This document shows, piece after piece, positions 8,375-15,726 of a stretch of DNA of 64,000 nt; the first letter of the stretch is position 1; every line of letters begins with the position of its first letter. The position numbers were made by a program, and so were the translations under genes. The notes beneath the pieces were generated by a model. It was not told where the DNA came from. It did no database searches and saw only the letters and a list, made by a program, of their open reading frames with translations. Source of the DNA: Clostridiales bacterium (GTDB lineage Bacteria > Bacillota > Clostridia > Oscillospirales > Oscillospiraceae); assembly GCA_004554585.1 (NCBI GenBank), contig SFLH01000016.1:1-64000 (forward strand), in the 5' to 3' direction.

Positions 8375-9838
8375 ATGTCAAACCAGGTCTCCCGCTCCCT
8401 GCTGGAGCGGCTGGAGGAGCACCACCGGGAGGGGTATCTCTCCCTGCACATGCCAGGGCACAAGGAGAACGAGGCCCTGGCGCCCTATCTGGCCCGGTTG
8501 GGGGCGGGGCTGGACATCACGGAACTGCCCGGCTTTGACGACCTGCACGATGCCGGAGGCATATTAAAGGAATCCATGGACCGGGCCGCCGCCCTGTGGG
8601 GCAGCCGGAAGAGCTATTTTCAGGTCAACGGCAGCACCGGCGGTCTGTTAGCCGCCGTCCGGGCGGCCACCCGCCGGGGGGACAAGGTCCTTCTGGCCCG
8701 CCACTGCCACAAGGCCATCTACCACGCTGTGGAGGTCTGCGGCCTGGAGCCGGTCTTTCTCCTGCCGCCGGTGGAGCCCACCTTTGGCCTGGCCGGCTCC
8801 GTGACCCCCCAGCAGGTGGAGGAGGCCCTGGCGGAGCACCCTGAGGTGAAGCTGGTGGTCTATCCCAGCCCCACCTACGACGGGGTGATCAGCGACACGG
8901 CGGGCATCTGTGCCGTGGCCCACGCCCGGGGGGTTCCCGTCCTGGTGGATGAGGCCCACGGGGCCCATCTGGGCTTCCACCCCGCCTTCCCTCCTGGGGC
9001 TATGACCCAGGGAGCGGACCTGGCGGTGGCCAGCCTGCACAAGATGCTCCCCAGCCTCACCCAGACGGCCATCCTCCACGCCAGCGGCCGGCTGGTGCCC
9101 ATCCCCCAGGTGGCCCGGCAGACGGGCATTTTCCAGTCCAGCAGTCCCTCCTACCTGCTCATGGCCTCCATGGACAGCTGCGTGCGGCTGCTGGAGGAGC
9201 GGGGTGAGGAACTCTTCTCGGCCTGGCACCGGCGGCTGGCGGAATTGGACGAGAGGCTCAAAGACCTCAAGTACCTGCGCTGTCCCGGCCACGGGGCGGA
9301 GGTGGGGGCGTGCTACCCCGGCATCTTCGCCTTAGACCCGGCCAAGATCCTCATCTCCACCCGAAACAGCGCCCTGACCGGGGTGGAGCTGATGGGCCGC
9401 CTGCGGGAGGAGTACCACATTGAATTGGAGATGGCCCTGGGCCACTACGCCGTGGCCATGACCGGCCTGGGCACCGACGACGCCATGCCCGCCCGCCTGG
9501 CCGAAGCCCTGCTGGCCCTGGACCAGGCCGCCGGCCCCTGCCAGGAGGAACCCGCTGCCCCGTCTGCGCCCTATGTCCTGCCTCCCCGCTGCCTGTCCAT
9601 GGAGGAGGCCGCCCAGGCCCCCGGGGGCCTGACTTTCCTCTACGACGGCATGGGGAAGGTGTGCGGGGAATATCTCTGGGCCTATCCCCCCGGCATCCCC
9701 CTCATCACCCCCGGCGAGGAGATCACCTCCGCCGTGGTGGAGGCGGTGGAGGACCTCTACCGGGCGGGCGTCCGCCTCATTGGCACCCGGGGCAAGCCGC
9801 CCTTTACTACCTTTGCATTGGGGGATCAAGACGGATGA
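8375..9838 (+). CDS. Orn/Lys/Arg decarboxylase family PLP enzyme
   Basis: The 487-residue protein belongs to the short, stand-alone class of the ornithine/lysine/arginine decarboxylase family (YaaO-like). The N-terminal half is the PLP-binding domain, with HMPGHKE near the start, VDEAHGAHLGF carrying the pyridine-contacting Asp, and ASLHKMLPSLTQTA with the PLP lysine. The C-terminal ~130 residues form the small domain. It probably decarboxylates a basic amino acid to a polyamine precursor; which one is open. The ATG at 8375 follows gaggaggc. Its stop overlaps the next start (ATGA), showing translational coupling with the membrane protein. Confidence 0.85.
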   Translation: MSNQVSRSLLERLEEHHREGYLSLHMPGHKENEALAPYLARLGAGLDITELPGFDDLHDAGGILKESMDRAAALWGSRKSYFQVNGSTGGLLAAVRAATRRGDKVLLARHCHKAIYHAVEVCGLEPVFLLPPVEPTFGLAGSVTPQQVEEALAEHPEVKLVVYPSPTYDGVISDTAGICAVAHARGVPVLVDEAHGAHLGFHPAFPPGAMTQGADLAVASLHKMLPSLTQTAILHASGRLVPIPQVARQTGIFQSSSPSYLLMASMDSCVRLLEERGEELFSAWHRRLAELDERLKDLKYLRCPGHGAEVGACYPGIFALDPAKILISTRNSALTGVELMGRLREEYHIELEMALGHYAVAMTGLGTDDAMPARLAEALLALDQAAGPCQEEPAAPSAPYVLPPRCLSMEEAAQAPGGLTFLYDGMGKVCGEYLWAYPPGIPLITPGEEITSAVVEAVEDLYRAGVRLIGTRGKPPFTTFALGDQDG

Positions 9839-10305
9839 GAGAGAGTTCCATGGGGGCACGCGCTCCCCGCTTTCACGTGAAAAACCGGACCCTCACCGCC
9901 ATCGCCGGCACCGTCTGGCTGCTGGCGGGAGGGAACGTGGCTCGGCTGGGCTTTCAGGCTTACAGGAGCCTGGGGCGGATCACCCTGGTCCACCCCCTGC
10001 TGTCTCTGGTGGTCTTTGGGGCCTTTGGGAGCATGTTTTTCCGGCTGACCCAGAAGCACATCCGGCGCATTCGCAGCCACAGTCTGCCCACCCAGCCCTT
10101 CTGGTGCTTCTTTGACAAAAAGGCCTACCTCATCATGGCCTGCATGATGGGCGGGGGCATCGGCCTGCGGTACTCCGGCCTGGTGCCCGAGGTTTTCATC
10201 GCCGTTTTTTACTCCGGCCTGGGCTGCGCCCTGGCCCTGGCGGGGGTGCTCTTCTGGCGGGACTTCTTCCGGGCCGACTGGACCTGGGAAACCCCAGCGG
10301 CCTGA
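9835..10305 (+). CDS. Small membrane protein of unknown function
   Basis: The 156-residue protein has about four hydrophobic helices, near residues 20-40, 52-72, 98-116 and 120-142, separated by short basic loops. I do not recognise the family. Its start overlaps the stop of the decarboxylase gene by ATGA, so the two are coexpressed; an in-frame ATG at 9850 is an alternative start. The genomic pairing suggests a link to transport or response to the decarboxylation product, but this is only context. Confidence 0.65.
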   Translation: MRESSMGARAPRFHVKNRTLTAIAGTVWLLAGGNVARLGFQAYRSLGRITLVHPLLSLVVFGAFGSMFFRLTQKHIRRIRSHSLPTQPFWCFFDKKAYLIMACMMGGGIGLRYSGLVPEVFIAVFYSGLGCALALAGVLFWRDFFRADWTWETPAA

Positions 10306-10374
10306 CCCGCCCTTGGGGGCGGAAGGTCTCCGCCTCCGCTGTGCTTGTGCTTATTATTATAGGAGGAATGTAAT

Positions 10375-10908
10375 ATGAAGATTGTTGTCATCACCGGCAG
10401 CCCCCACCGCCACGGCACCTCGGCTCTACTGGCTGAGCGGTTTATCCAGGGGGCCCAGGAGGCCGGCCACGAAGTCTTCCGCTTTGATGCCGCCTTTGCA
10501 GATCTGCACCCATGTCTTGGCTGCCGGAAGTGCCGTACCACCGACCAGGGCTGCGTGTACAAGGACGACATGGAGCAGCTCAACCCCCACCTGCTGGCGG
10601 CCGACCTGGTGGCCTTCGTCTCCCCCATCTACTACTACGACTGGACCGCCCAGCTGAAAACCGCCATCGACCGCTTTTACGCCAACAGCCCCGCCTTGCG
10701 GGTGCCCAAAAAGACCGCCTTGCTGCTGACCATGGAGGACGACACCATGGCCTCCGCCGCCGGGGCCATCCTCTCCTACGAGGGCATGACCAACTTCCTC
10801 CACTGGGAGCGGGTGGGGGTTCTCTCCGCCCTGGACTGCCTGGACCTGGAGGCCATGGCCAAGACCGACTATCCCCAGCAGGCCTACCAGCTGGGCAAAT
10901 CCCTCTGA
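10375..10908 (+). CDS. Flavodoxin-like NAD(P)H-dependent FMN reductase
   Basis: The 177-residue flavodoxin-fold protein begins KIVVITGSPHRHGTSALLAERF, where the SPHRHGTS loop binds the FMN phosphate. It carries the cysteine cluster CLGCRKCRTTDQGC typical of the iron-sulfur flavoprotein/NAD(P)H oxidoreductase branch, and SPIYYYDWTAQLKT contacts the isoalloxazine. Likely a flavin-dependent reductase of quinones or other small electron acceptors. The ribosome site aggagg is well spaced. A strong terminator follows 20 bases later. Confidence 0.85.
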   Translation: MKIVVITGSPHRHGTSALLAERFIQGAQEAGHEVFRFDAAFADLHPCLGCRKCRTTDQGCVYKDDMEQLNPHLLAADLVAFVSPIYYYDWTAQLKTAIDRFYANSPALRVPKKTALLLTMEDDTMASAAGAILSYEGMTNFLHWERVGVLSALDCLDLEAMAKTDYPQQAYQLGKSL

Positions 10909-10927
10909 GCGGCCGCCTATCCAACCG

Positions 10928-10968
10928 AAAAGACCCGCCGGACCAAACCAGGTCCGGCGGGTCTTTTT
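10928..10968 (+). terminator. Terminator after the FMN reductase gene
   Basis: A long GC-rich stem (aagacccgccggacc / ggtccggcgggtctt) with a six-base loop is followed by TTTTT. Confidence 0.9.
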
Positions 10969-11056
10969 CGTGGCGCCAAGGCAGGGGAGAAAGACCGGCA
11001 GCCCTTGCCGCTCAAGGACTTTCCCAACGGTCGAGCGGGAAATGGGGAGAAACCCA

Positions 11057-11085
11057 TTGACATCTTCGCAGGGGCGGTCTACAAT
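11057..11085 (+). promoter_or_regulatory. Sigma-A promoter
   Basis: A consensus TTGACA and TACAAT are separated by 17 bases, about 45 bases ahead of the next open frame. Confidence 0.8.
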
Positions 11086-11130
11086 GGCGTTGTGTATGAT
11101 TGTGCGATGCAAATAATACAATAATACACG

Positions 11131-11973
11131 ATGCGAGAAAGGATGGTGTGCGGTATGCATGGCAGCAAAGGAACAGAAAGGGTGCCCTGGTATCTTCGCC
11201 CCCTGTGGGCCCTGCTGGCCCTGGGGGTGCTGTGTGTGGTGTGGGGCATGTACGGCAGGGCCAGGGTGAGGGGCCGTCTGGCCGAAGCCCGCCAGGCCCG
11301 GCAGGTGGCCGCCCACGGCTGTGCCCTGGCCCTGGGCCGGGATTTGACCAGGCACAACTGCTTTCGCTACTGCAACCGGCGCAGCCTGTCCCCCGATTAC
11401 TTTGCGCGCGCGGCGGCAACCCTGTCCGACGGCTATGTTTACCTGGCCTTTGCCCGGTCCAACAGCCCGGCGGGGGAGGTCATCGGCCTGTTCACCCAGC
11501 GGACGTACAACCACGTCTCCCTGGCCTTTGACCGGGACCTGCGCACCCTGGTCAGCTATAACGGCGGCGGACGAGGGGGTGCCCCCGGCCTGAACCCCGA
11601 GACCCTTTGGGAGCTGGCCGGCCGCCCGGGGGCCGCGGTGCGGGTCTACCGCCTGGCGGCCACCCGGGACCAAAAACAGATCATGCTCCGCCGCCTGGGG
11701 AAGATCAACCAGGAGGGCAGCGCCTACAATCTGCTGGGGCTGGCGGTTCCCTACGCCCGGCAGCCCAACATCATGTTCTGCTCTCAGTTTGTCTACCGGC
11801 TGCTGCGGCTGGCCGGCTTGATCTATTTCCACAAAGATCCCTTTCACGTCCGACCCACGGATTTTGTGGAGTGGGACGACCAGGGGCGCTTGGAATTTGT
11901 GGCCGAGTATGCCTGGGACGGCCGGGGCCTGCGCCAGACCCTACCCGCCCGCCCGGGCCTGCCCGCCGGCTGA
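11131..11973 (+). CDS. Membrane-anchored YiiX/papain-like putative cysteine hydrolase
   Basis: The 280-residue protein has one N-terminal membrane anchor (residues ~20-42, WYLRPLWALLALGVLCVVW). The extracytoplasmic part carries a His in TYNHVSLAFD and, about 110 residues later, a Cys in IMFCSQFVYRLLRLAG. This order (His before Cys) is that of the permuted NlpC/P60 or YiiX-type hydrolases, which act on lipids, peptides or cell-wall amides. I infer the fold from these two motifs only. Starts at 11143 or 11155 are also possible; none has a strong ribosome site. It is monocistronic behind its own promoter. Confidence 0.6.
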   Translation: MRERMVCGMHGSKGTERVPWYLRPLWALLALGVLCVVWGMYGRARVRGRLAEARQARQVAAHGCALALGRDLTRHNCFRYCNRRSLSPDYFARAAATLSDGYVYLAFARSNSPAGEVIGLFTQRTYNHVSLAFDRDLRTLVSYNGGGRGGAPGLNPETLWELAGRPGAAVRVYRLAATRDQKQIMLRRLGKINQEGSAYNLLGLAVPYARQPNIMFCSQFVYRLLRLAGLIYFHKDPFHVRPTDFVEWDDQGRLEFVAEYAWDGRGLRQTLPARPGLPAG

Positions 11974-12007
11974 ACCAGCTGGCCTCCGCTCTTCCACTAA
12001 AAATTTA

Positions 12008-12037
12008 CACCTGTCTTGACATGGGAGTTGATAGGTG
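12008..12037 (+). promoter_or_regulatory. Dyad (putative repressor operator) in the nad promoter
   Basis: Inverted half-sites cacctgtc and gataggtg (7 of 8 matching) are centred inside the promoter spacer, covering the -35 box and ending two bases before the -10 box. The position is ideal for a repressor. NAD biosynthesis in Firmicutes is classically repressed by NiaR, and the last gene of this operon carries a NiaR-like DNA-binding domain. Confidence 0.55.
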
Positions 12038-12044
12038 CTAGAAT
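12016..12044 (+). promoter_or_regulatory. Promoter of the nadBCA operon
   Basis: TTGACA and TAGAAT are separated by 17 bases. Because the -10 box overlaps the in-frame ATG at 12043, the real nadB start must be further down, at 12082. Confidence 0.8.
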
Positions 12045-12081
12045 GGCCCGGATGGTAAAAAACAGAAAAGTGGGAGATACT

Positions 12082-13368
12082 ATGGTTCAACATTGTGATG
12101 TGATCATTGTGGGCACCGGCGTGGCGGGTCTGTACTGCGCGCTGAATCTGCCCGACGACCTGCATGTTCGCATTTTAACCAAGCAGAAAGCGGAGGAGGC
12201 AAACTCATTTCTCGCCCAGGGCGGCATCTGTGTGTTGCGGGGGGAGGATGACTTTGCCGATTATTATGAGGACACCATGCGGGCGGGCCACTACGAAAAC
12301 GACCCGAAAACGGTGGAACTGGTGCTGCGCAGCTCCAACCAGGTCATCCGGGACCTGATCCGCTACGGGGTGCGGTTTGACCGGGACGCCGACGGAGAAC
12401 TGGAGTACACCCGGGAGGGGGCCCATTCCAAGCCGCGGATCCTGTACCACCAGGACATCACCGGCCAGGAGATCACCGGCACCCTGCTGCAGCGGGTCCG
12501 GGAGCGGCCCAACGTCCAGATCCAGGAGAACACCACTATGGTGGACCTGCTGGTGCAGGAGGGCCGCTGCTGCGGGGTGGTGGCGGTGGGAGAGGACCAG
12601 CGCCTGTTCGCCCTCCAGGCCGGCGCGGTGGTCCTGGCCTGCGGCGGGATCGGCGGGTTGTATCAGAACTCCACCAGCTACTCCCACATCACCGGGGACG
12701 CCCTGGCCATCGCCCTGAAGCACCAGATTGCCCTAAAGGACCTCAACTACATCCAGATGCACCCCACCACCTTGTACGCCAAGGGAAAGGGACGGAAGTT
12801 CCTCATCTCGGAGTCGGTCCGGGGGGAGGGAGCCCTGCTCCTGGACAAGCACGGCCAGCGGTTCACCGACGAGCTGCAGCCCCGGGACGTGGTGAGCAAG
12901 GCCATCTGGAAACAGATGCAGATCGACGGCACCGAACACGTCTGGGAGGACCTGCGCCCGCTGGGGGAGCAGGTGATCCTGGAGCATTTCCCCAACATCT
13001 TTCAGCAGTGCCTGCGCATGGGCTACGACGTGCGCAGAGAGCCCATCCCGGTGGTCCCGGCGGAGCACTATTTGATGGGGGGCATCGCTGTGGACCTGGC
13101 CAGCCGGACCTCCCTGGAGGGGCTGTATGCCTGCGGGGAGACCAGCTGCAATGGGATTCACGGCAGAAACCGGCTGGCCAGCAACTCCCTGCTGGAGGCC
13201 ATGGTCTTTGCCAACCGGGCGGCGGACGACATCGCCTTTGGCTGCCATGGGGGGCGCACCGCCCCAGTGGAAGAAGTGCCCCTTCCCGAGACCATGGACC
13301 TGGAGCAGCTGTTCCAGGGCTATGCCGACGCGGTGCGGAAACAAATTGAAAGGCTGAACCAGCAATGA
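12082..13368 (+). CDS. nadB: L-aspartate oxidase
   Basis: NadB oxidises L-aspartate to iminoaspartate with FAD, the first step of de novo NAD synthesis. The 428-residue protein starts with the FAD motif CDVIIVGTGVAGLYCALNL. It has the conserved NSFLAQGGI loop, EGAHSKPRILYHQD, and the active-site region HPTTLY; GETSCNGIHGRNRLASNSLLE closes the flavin site. It is shorter than E. coli NadB (540) because the C-terminal helical domain is reduced, as is common in Clostridia. The ATG at 12082 has gggaga upstream. It overlaps nadC by ATGA. Confidence 0.93.
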   Translation: MVQHCDVIIVGTGVAGLYCALNLPDDLHVRILTKQKAEEANSFLAQGGICVLRGEDDFADYYEDTMRAGHYENDPKTVELVLRSSNQVIRDLIRYGVRFDRDADGELEYTREGAHSKPRILYHQDITGQEITGTLLQRVRERPNVQIQENTTMVDLLVQEGRCCGVVAVGEDQRLFALQAGAVVLACGGIGGLYQNSTSYSHITGDALAIALKHQIALKDLNYIQMHPTTLYAKGKGRKFLISESVRGEGALLLDKHGQRFTDELQPRDVVSKAIWKQMQIDGTEHVWEDLRPLGEQVILEHFPNIFQQCLRMGYDVRREPIPVVPAEHYLMGGIAVDLASRTSLEGLYACGETSCNGIHGRNRLASNSLLEAMVFANRAADDIAFGCHGGRTAPVEEVPLPETMDLEQLFQGYADAVRKQIERLNQQ

Positions 13369-14237
13369 ATGAGATTACCATGAAAACCACCGTAGACCGG
13401 CTGCTGCTCCAGGCCCTGCGGGAGGACATGCCAGACGAGGACGTCACCACCAACGCCATCCTGCGGGAGAGAACCCCGGGAAGCGTGGATCTGATTTGCA
13501 AGCAAAAGGGCATCCTGGCCGGCCTGCCGGTCTTTGCCCGGGTGTTCACCCTGCTGGACGAGACCACCCAGGTGGAGTGCTTTTTCCACGACGGGGACCC
13601 GGTGGAGCCGGGGGACCTGCTGGCCAGGGTCCACGGGGACCTGCGGGTGCTGCTGTCGGGGGAGCGGGTGGCCCTGAACTACCTGCAGCGCATGAGCGGC
13701 ATCGCCACCTACACCAGCCAGGCGGCGGCCTTGCTGAAGGGCAGCAAAACCCGCCTGCTGGACACCAGAAAGACCACCCCCAACTGCCGGATCTTTGAGA
13801 AGTATGCGGTGCGCGTGGGCGGCGGCGGCAACCACAGGACCAACCTGTCCGACGGGGTGCTGCTCAAGGACAACCACATCGGCGCCGCCGGGGGCATCGC
13901 CCAGGCGGTGGAGCGAGCCCGGGCCTACGCCCCCTTTGTGCGCAAGATCGAGGTGGAGGTGGAGACCCTGGACCAGGTGTCCCAGGCCCTCCAGGCCGGG
14001 GCGGACATCATCATGCTGGACAACATGTCCCTGGAGCAGATGAGGCAGGCCCTGGCGATGATCGGCGGAAGGGCCCAGACGGAGTGCTCGGGCAATGTGA
14101 CCCGGGAGAACATCGAGGGGCTCAAGCAGCTGGGGGTGGACTACATTTCCAGCGGTGCGCTGACCCATTCCGCCCCCATCCTGGACATCTCTATGAAACA
14201 CATGCGCCCCAGCGCCCAGAAAGACGGGTGTGTATGA
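13365..14237 (+). CDS. nadC: Nicotinate-nucleotide pyrophosphorylase (carboxylating)
   Basis: NadC converts quinolinate and PRPP to nicotinate mononucleotide and CO2. The 290-residue protein shows the family motifs ALNYLQRMSGIAT, LDTRKTTP (PRPP/quinolinate binding), GGGGNHRTNLSDGVLLKDNH and IEVEVETLDQ. IMLDNMS and SSGALTHSAPILDISMK close the barrel. Length is normal. Both ends overlap neighbouring genes by ATGA, so nadB, nadC and nadA are translated as a coupled set. Confidence 0.95.
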   Translation: MNEITMKTTVDRLLLQALREDMPDEDVTTNAILRERTPGSVDLICKQKGILAGLPVFARVFTLLDETTQVECFFHDGDPVEPGDLLARVHGDLRVLLSGERVALNYLQRMSGIATYTSQAAALLKGSKTRLLDTRKTTPNCRIFEKYAVRVGGGGNHRTNLSDGVLLKDNHIGAAGGIAQAVERARAYAPFVRKIEVEVETLDQVSQALQAGADIIMLDNMSLEQMRQALAMIGGRAQTECSGNVTRENIEGLKQLGVDYISSGALTHSAPILDISMKHMRPSAQKDGCV

Positions 14238-15370
14238 AAGGCCTTCAGCGGCAGAGGGAAATCCTGCAGATTTTGCAGCGGCAGGACGCCCCCATTTCCG
14301 CCAGCCAGCTGGCCCGGCGCTTTCAAGTCAGCAGACAGGTGATCGTCCAGGACATCGCCCTGCTTCGCGCCAGAAACCACCCCATCCTGGCCACATACCG
14401 CGGCTATGCGATCCCTTCCGATTCCCCCCAAAGGAGCATGAATCCCATGAACGTTTCCCAGCTACAACAGGAGATCCTGCGGCTCAAGCAGGAAAAGGGC
14501 GTCTTCATTCTGGCCCACGCCTACCAAAGCCAGCCCATTTTGGAGGTGGCGGACGCCGTCGGCGACTCCTATGGGCTCAGCCTCCAGGCCAGCAAGAGCC
14601 CCCAGGACAAGATCGTCCTGTGCGGCGTGCGCTTTATGGCCGAGACCTGCAAGGTGCTCTGCCCAGACAAGCGGGTCTATTTGCCCAATCCGGCTGCCGG
14701 CTGCCCCATGGCGGACCAGGTGGACCTGGCCCAGGTGGAGGAGCTGAAGAAACGCTATCCCCACCACACGGTGGTGGCCTACATCAACACCACGGCCAGC
14801 CTGAAAACGGCGTGCGACGTGTGCGTCACCTCCTCCTCTGCGGTGGAGATCTGCCGCAAGATCCCCAACCGCCACATCCTCTTCCTGCCTGACCAGAACC
14901 TGGGACGCTATGTGCAGGCCCAGGTCCCGGACAAGGAGTTTGTGCTCTTTGGCGGGGGCTGTCCCCACCACCAGCAGGCGACAAGGCAGGACGTGGACCG
15001 GGAAAGGGCCCGGCATCCCCAGGCGGAGCTGCTGGTCCACCCCGAATGTCTCCCGGAGGTGACCGAGCAGGGGGACTATGTGGGCTCCACCACCGGCATC
15101 ATGGACTATGCCGCCGCCTCCCCGGCCCGGGAGTTTCTCATTGCCACGGAAAACAGCATCGTGGAGCACCTGCAGTACCAGCATCCCCACAAACGGTTCT
15201 ACCCCTTGACCACCAAACTCACCTGCCCGGACATGCGCAGCACCTCCCTCATGGATCTGTACCACTGCCTCCAGGGCGCCGGCGGCGAGGAAATCTGCCT
15301 GCCGGAAGCGGTGATGACCCAGGCGGCCCGAAGCATCCAGGCCATGATCACCCTGGGCAAAGAGGGGTAA
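14234..15370 (+). CDS. nadA: NiaR-like HTH domain fused to quinolinate synthase
   Basis: Residues ~1-62 form a winged-helix domain whose core (SRQVIVQDIALLRA) is the DNA-binding region of the nicotinate repressor NiaR/YrxA. The ligand-binding 3H domain that normally follows is absent. From residue 72 a complete quinolinate synthase begins (~307 residues), which condenses iminoaspartate with dihydroxyacetone phosphate on a [4Fe-4S] cluster. Candidate cluster cysteines lie in ETCKVLCPDK, CDVCVTSSSAVEI and HPECLPEV. The frame is continuous. An internal ribosome site (aaaggag, 14430-14436) stands ten bases before an in-frame ATG at 14447, so both a fused and a free NadA may be made. The gene overlaps nadC by ATGA. 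Confidence 0.88.
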   Translation: MKGLQRQREILQILQRQDAPISASQLARRFQVSRQVIVQDIALLRARNHPILATYRGYAIPSDSPQRSMNPMNVSQLQQEILRLKQEKGVFILAHAYQSQPILEVADAVGDSYGLSLQASKSPQDKIVLCGVRFMAETCKVLCPDKRVYLPNPAAGCPMADQVDLAQVEELKKRYPHHTVVAYINTTASLKTACDVCVTSSSAVEICRKIPNRHILFLPDQNLGRYVQAQVPDKEFVLFGGGCPHHQQATRQDVDRERARHPQAELLVHPECLPEVTEQGDYVGSTTGIMDYAAASPAREFLIATENSIVEHLQYQHPHKRFYPLTTKLTCPDMRSTSLMDLYHCLQGAGGEEICLPEAVMTQAARSIQAMITLGKEG

Positions 15371-15408
15371 GCGGCGGCGCGCCCACCCCAGAGCAGGCAA
15401 TCCCCCCA

Positions 15409-15437
15409 TTGACAGATGGGGGAAAGTACATTATAAT
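15409..15437 (+). promoter_or_regulatory. Consensus promoter of the SCIFF cluster
   Basis: Perfect TTGACA and TATAAT boxes are separated by exactly 17 bases, 56 bases upstream of the SCIFF peptide gene. This is the strongest promoter in the window and implies high peptide expression. Confidence 0.9.
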
Positions 15438-15492
15438 ATCTCTGATTTCTGACGATATCCCCCACACAGGGGGAAGGAAAGGAGGGTTCCTC

Positions 15493-15639
15493 ATGAAGAG
15501 AATCCAGACCCTGGAGACCCGGGACCTGGCCAAGAGCCTGAAGACCGGCGGCTGCGGCGAATGCCAGACCTCCTGCCAGTCTGCCTGCAAGACCTCCTGC
15601 GGCCTTGCCAACCAGCAGTGCGAGAATTCCAATCGCTAA
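15493..15639 (+). CDS. scfA: SCIFF six-cysteine ranthipeptide precursor
   Basis: The 48-residue peptide is a SCIFF (six cysteines in forty-five residues) precursor, nearly universal in Clostridia. A leader of ~20 residues (MKRIQTLETRDLAKS) precedes the core with cysteines in GGCGECQTSCQSACKTSC and a terminal QQCEN. In characterised homologues the radical SAM maturase links a core Cys to Thr by a thioether. The physiological role of SCIFF is still debated; a link to quorum sensing has been proposed. A strong ribosome site (ggaaaggaggg) precedes the ATG. A terminator-like hairpin separates it from the maturase gene, which should give more peptide than enzyme mRNA. Confidence 0.95.
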   Translation: MKRIQTLETRDLAKSLKTGGCGECQTSCQSACKTSCGLANQQCENSNR

Positions 15640-15662
15640 ACCAAGCTGACACACGGGGAAAG

Positions 15663-15702
15663 CTGCCGCCTGATCGGGCCCGATCAAGCGGCACTTTTTT
15701 CA
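15663..15702 (+). terminator. Leaky terminator between SCIFF peptide and maturase
   Basis: The stem gccgc-c-tgatcggg / cccgatca-a-gcggc is followed by TTTTTT. Its position between precursor and maturase is typical of partial terminators that set expression ratio. Confidence 0.8.
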
Positions 15703-15726
15703 TTCGACGGAAGTGAGAGAACAACT

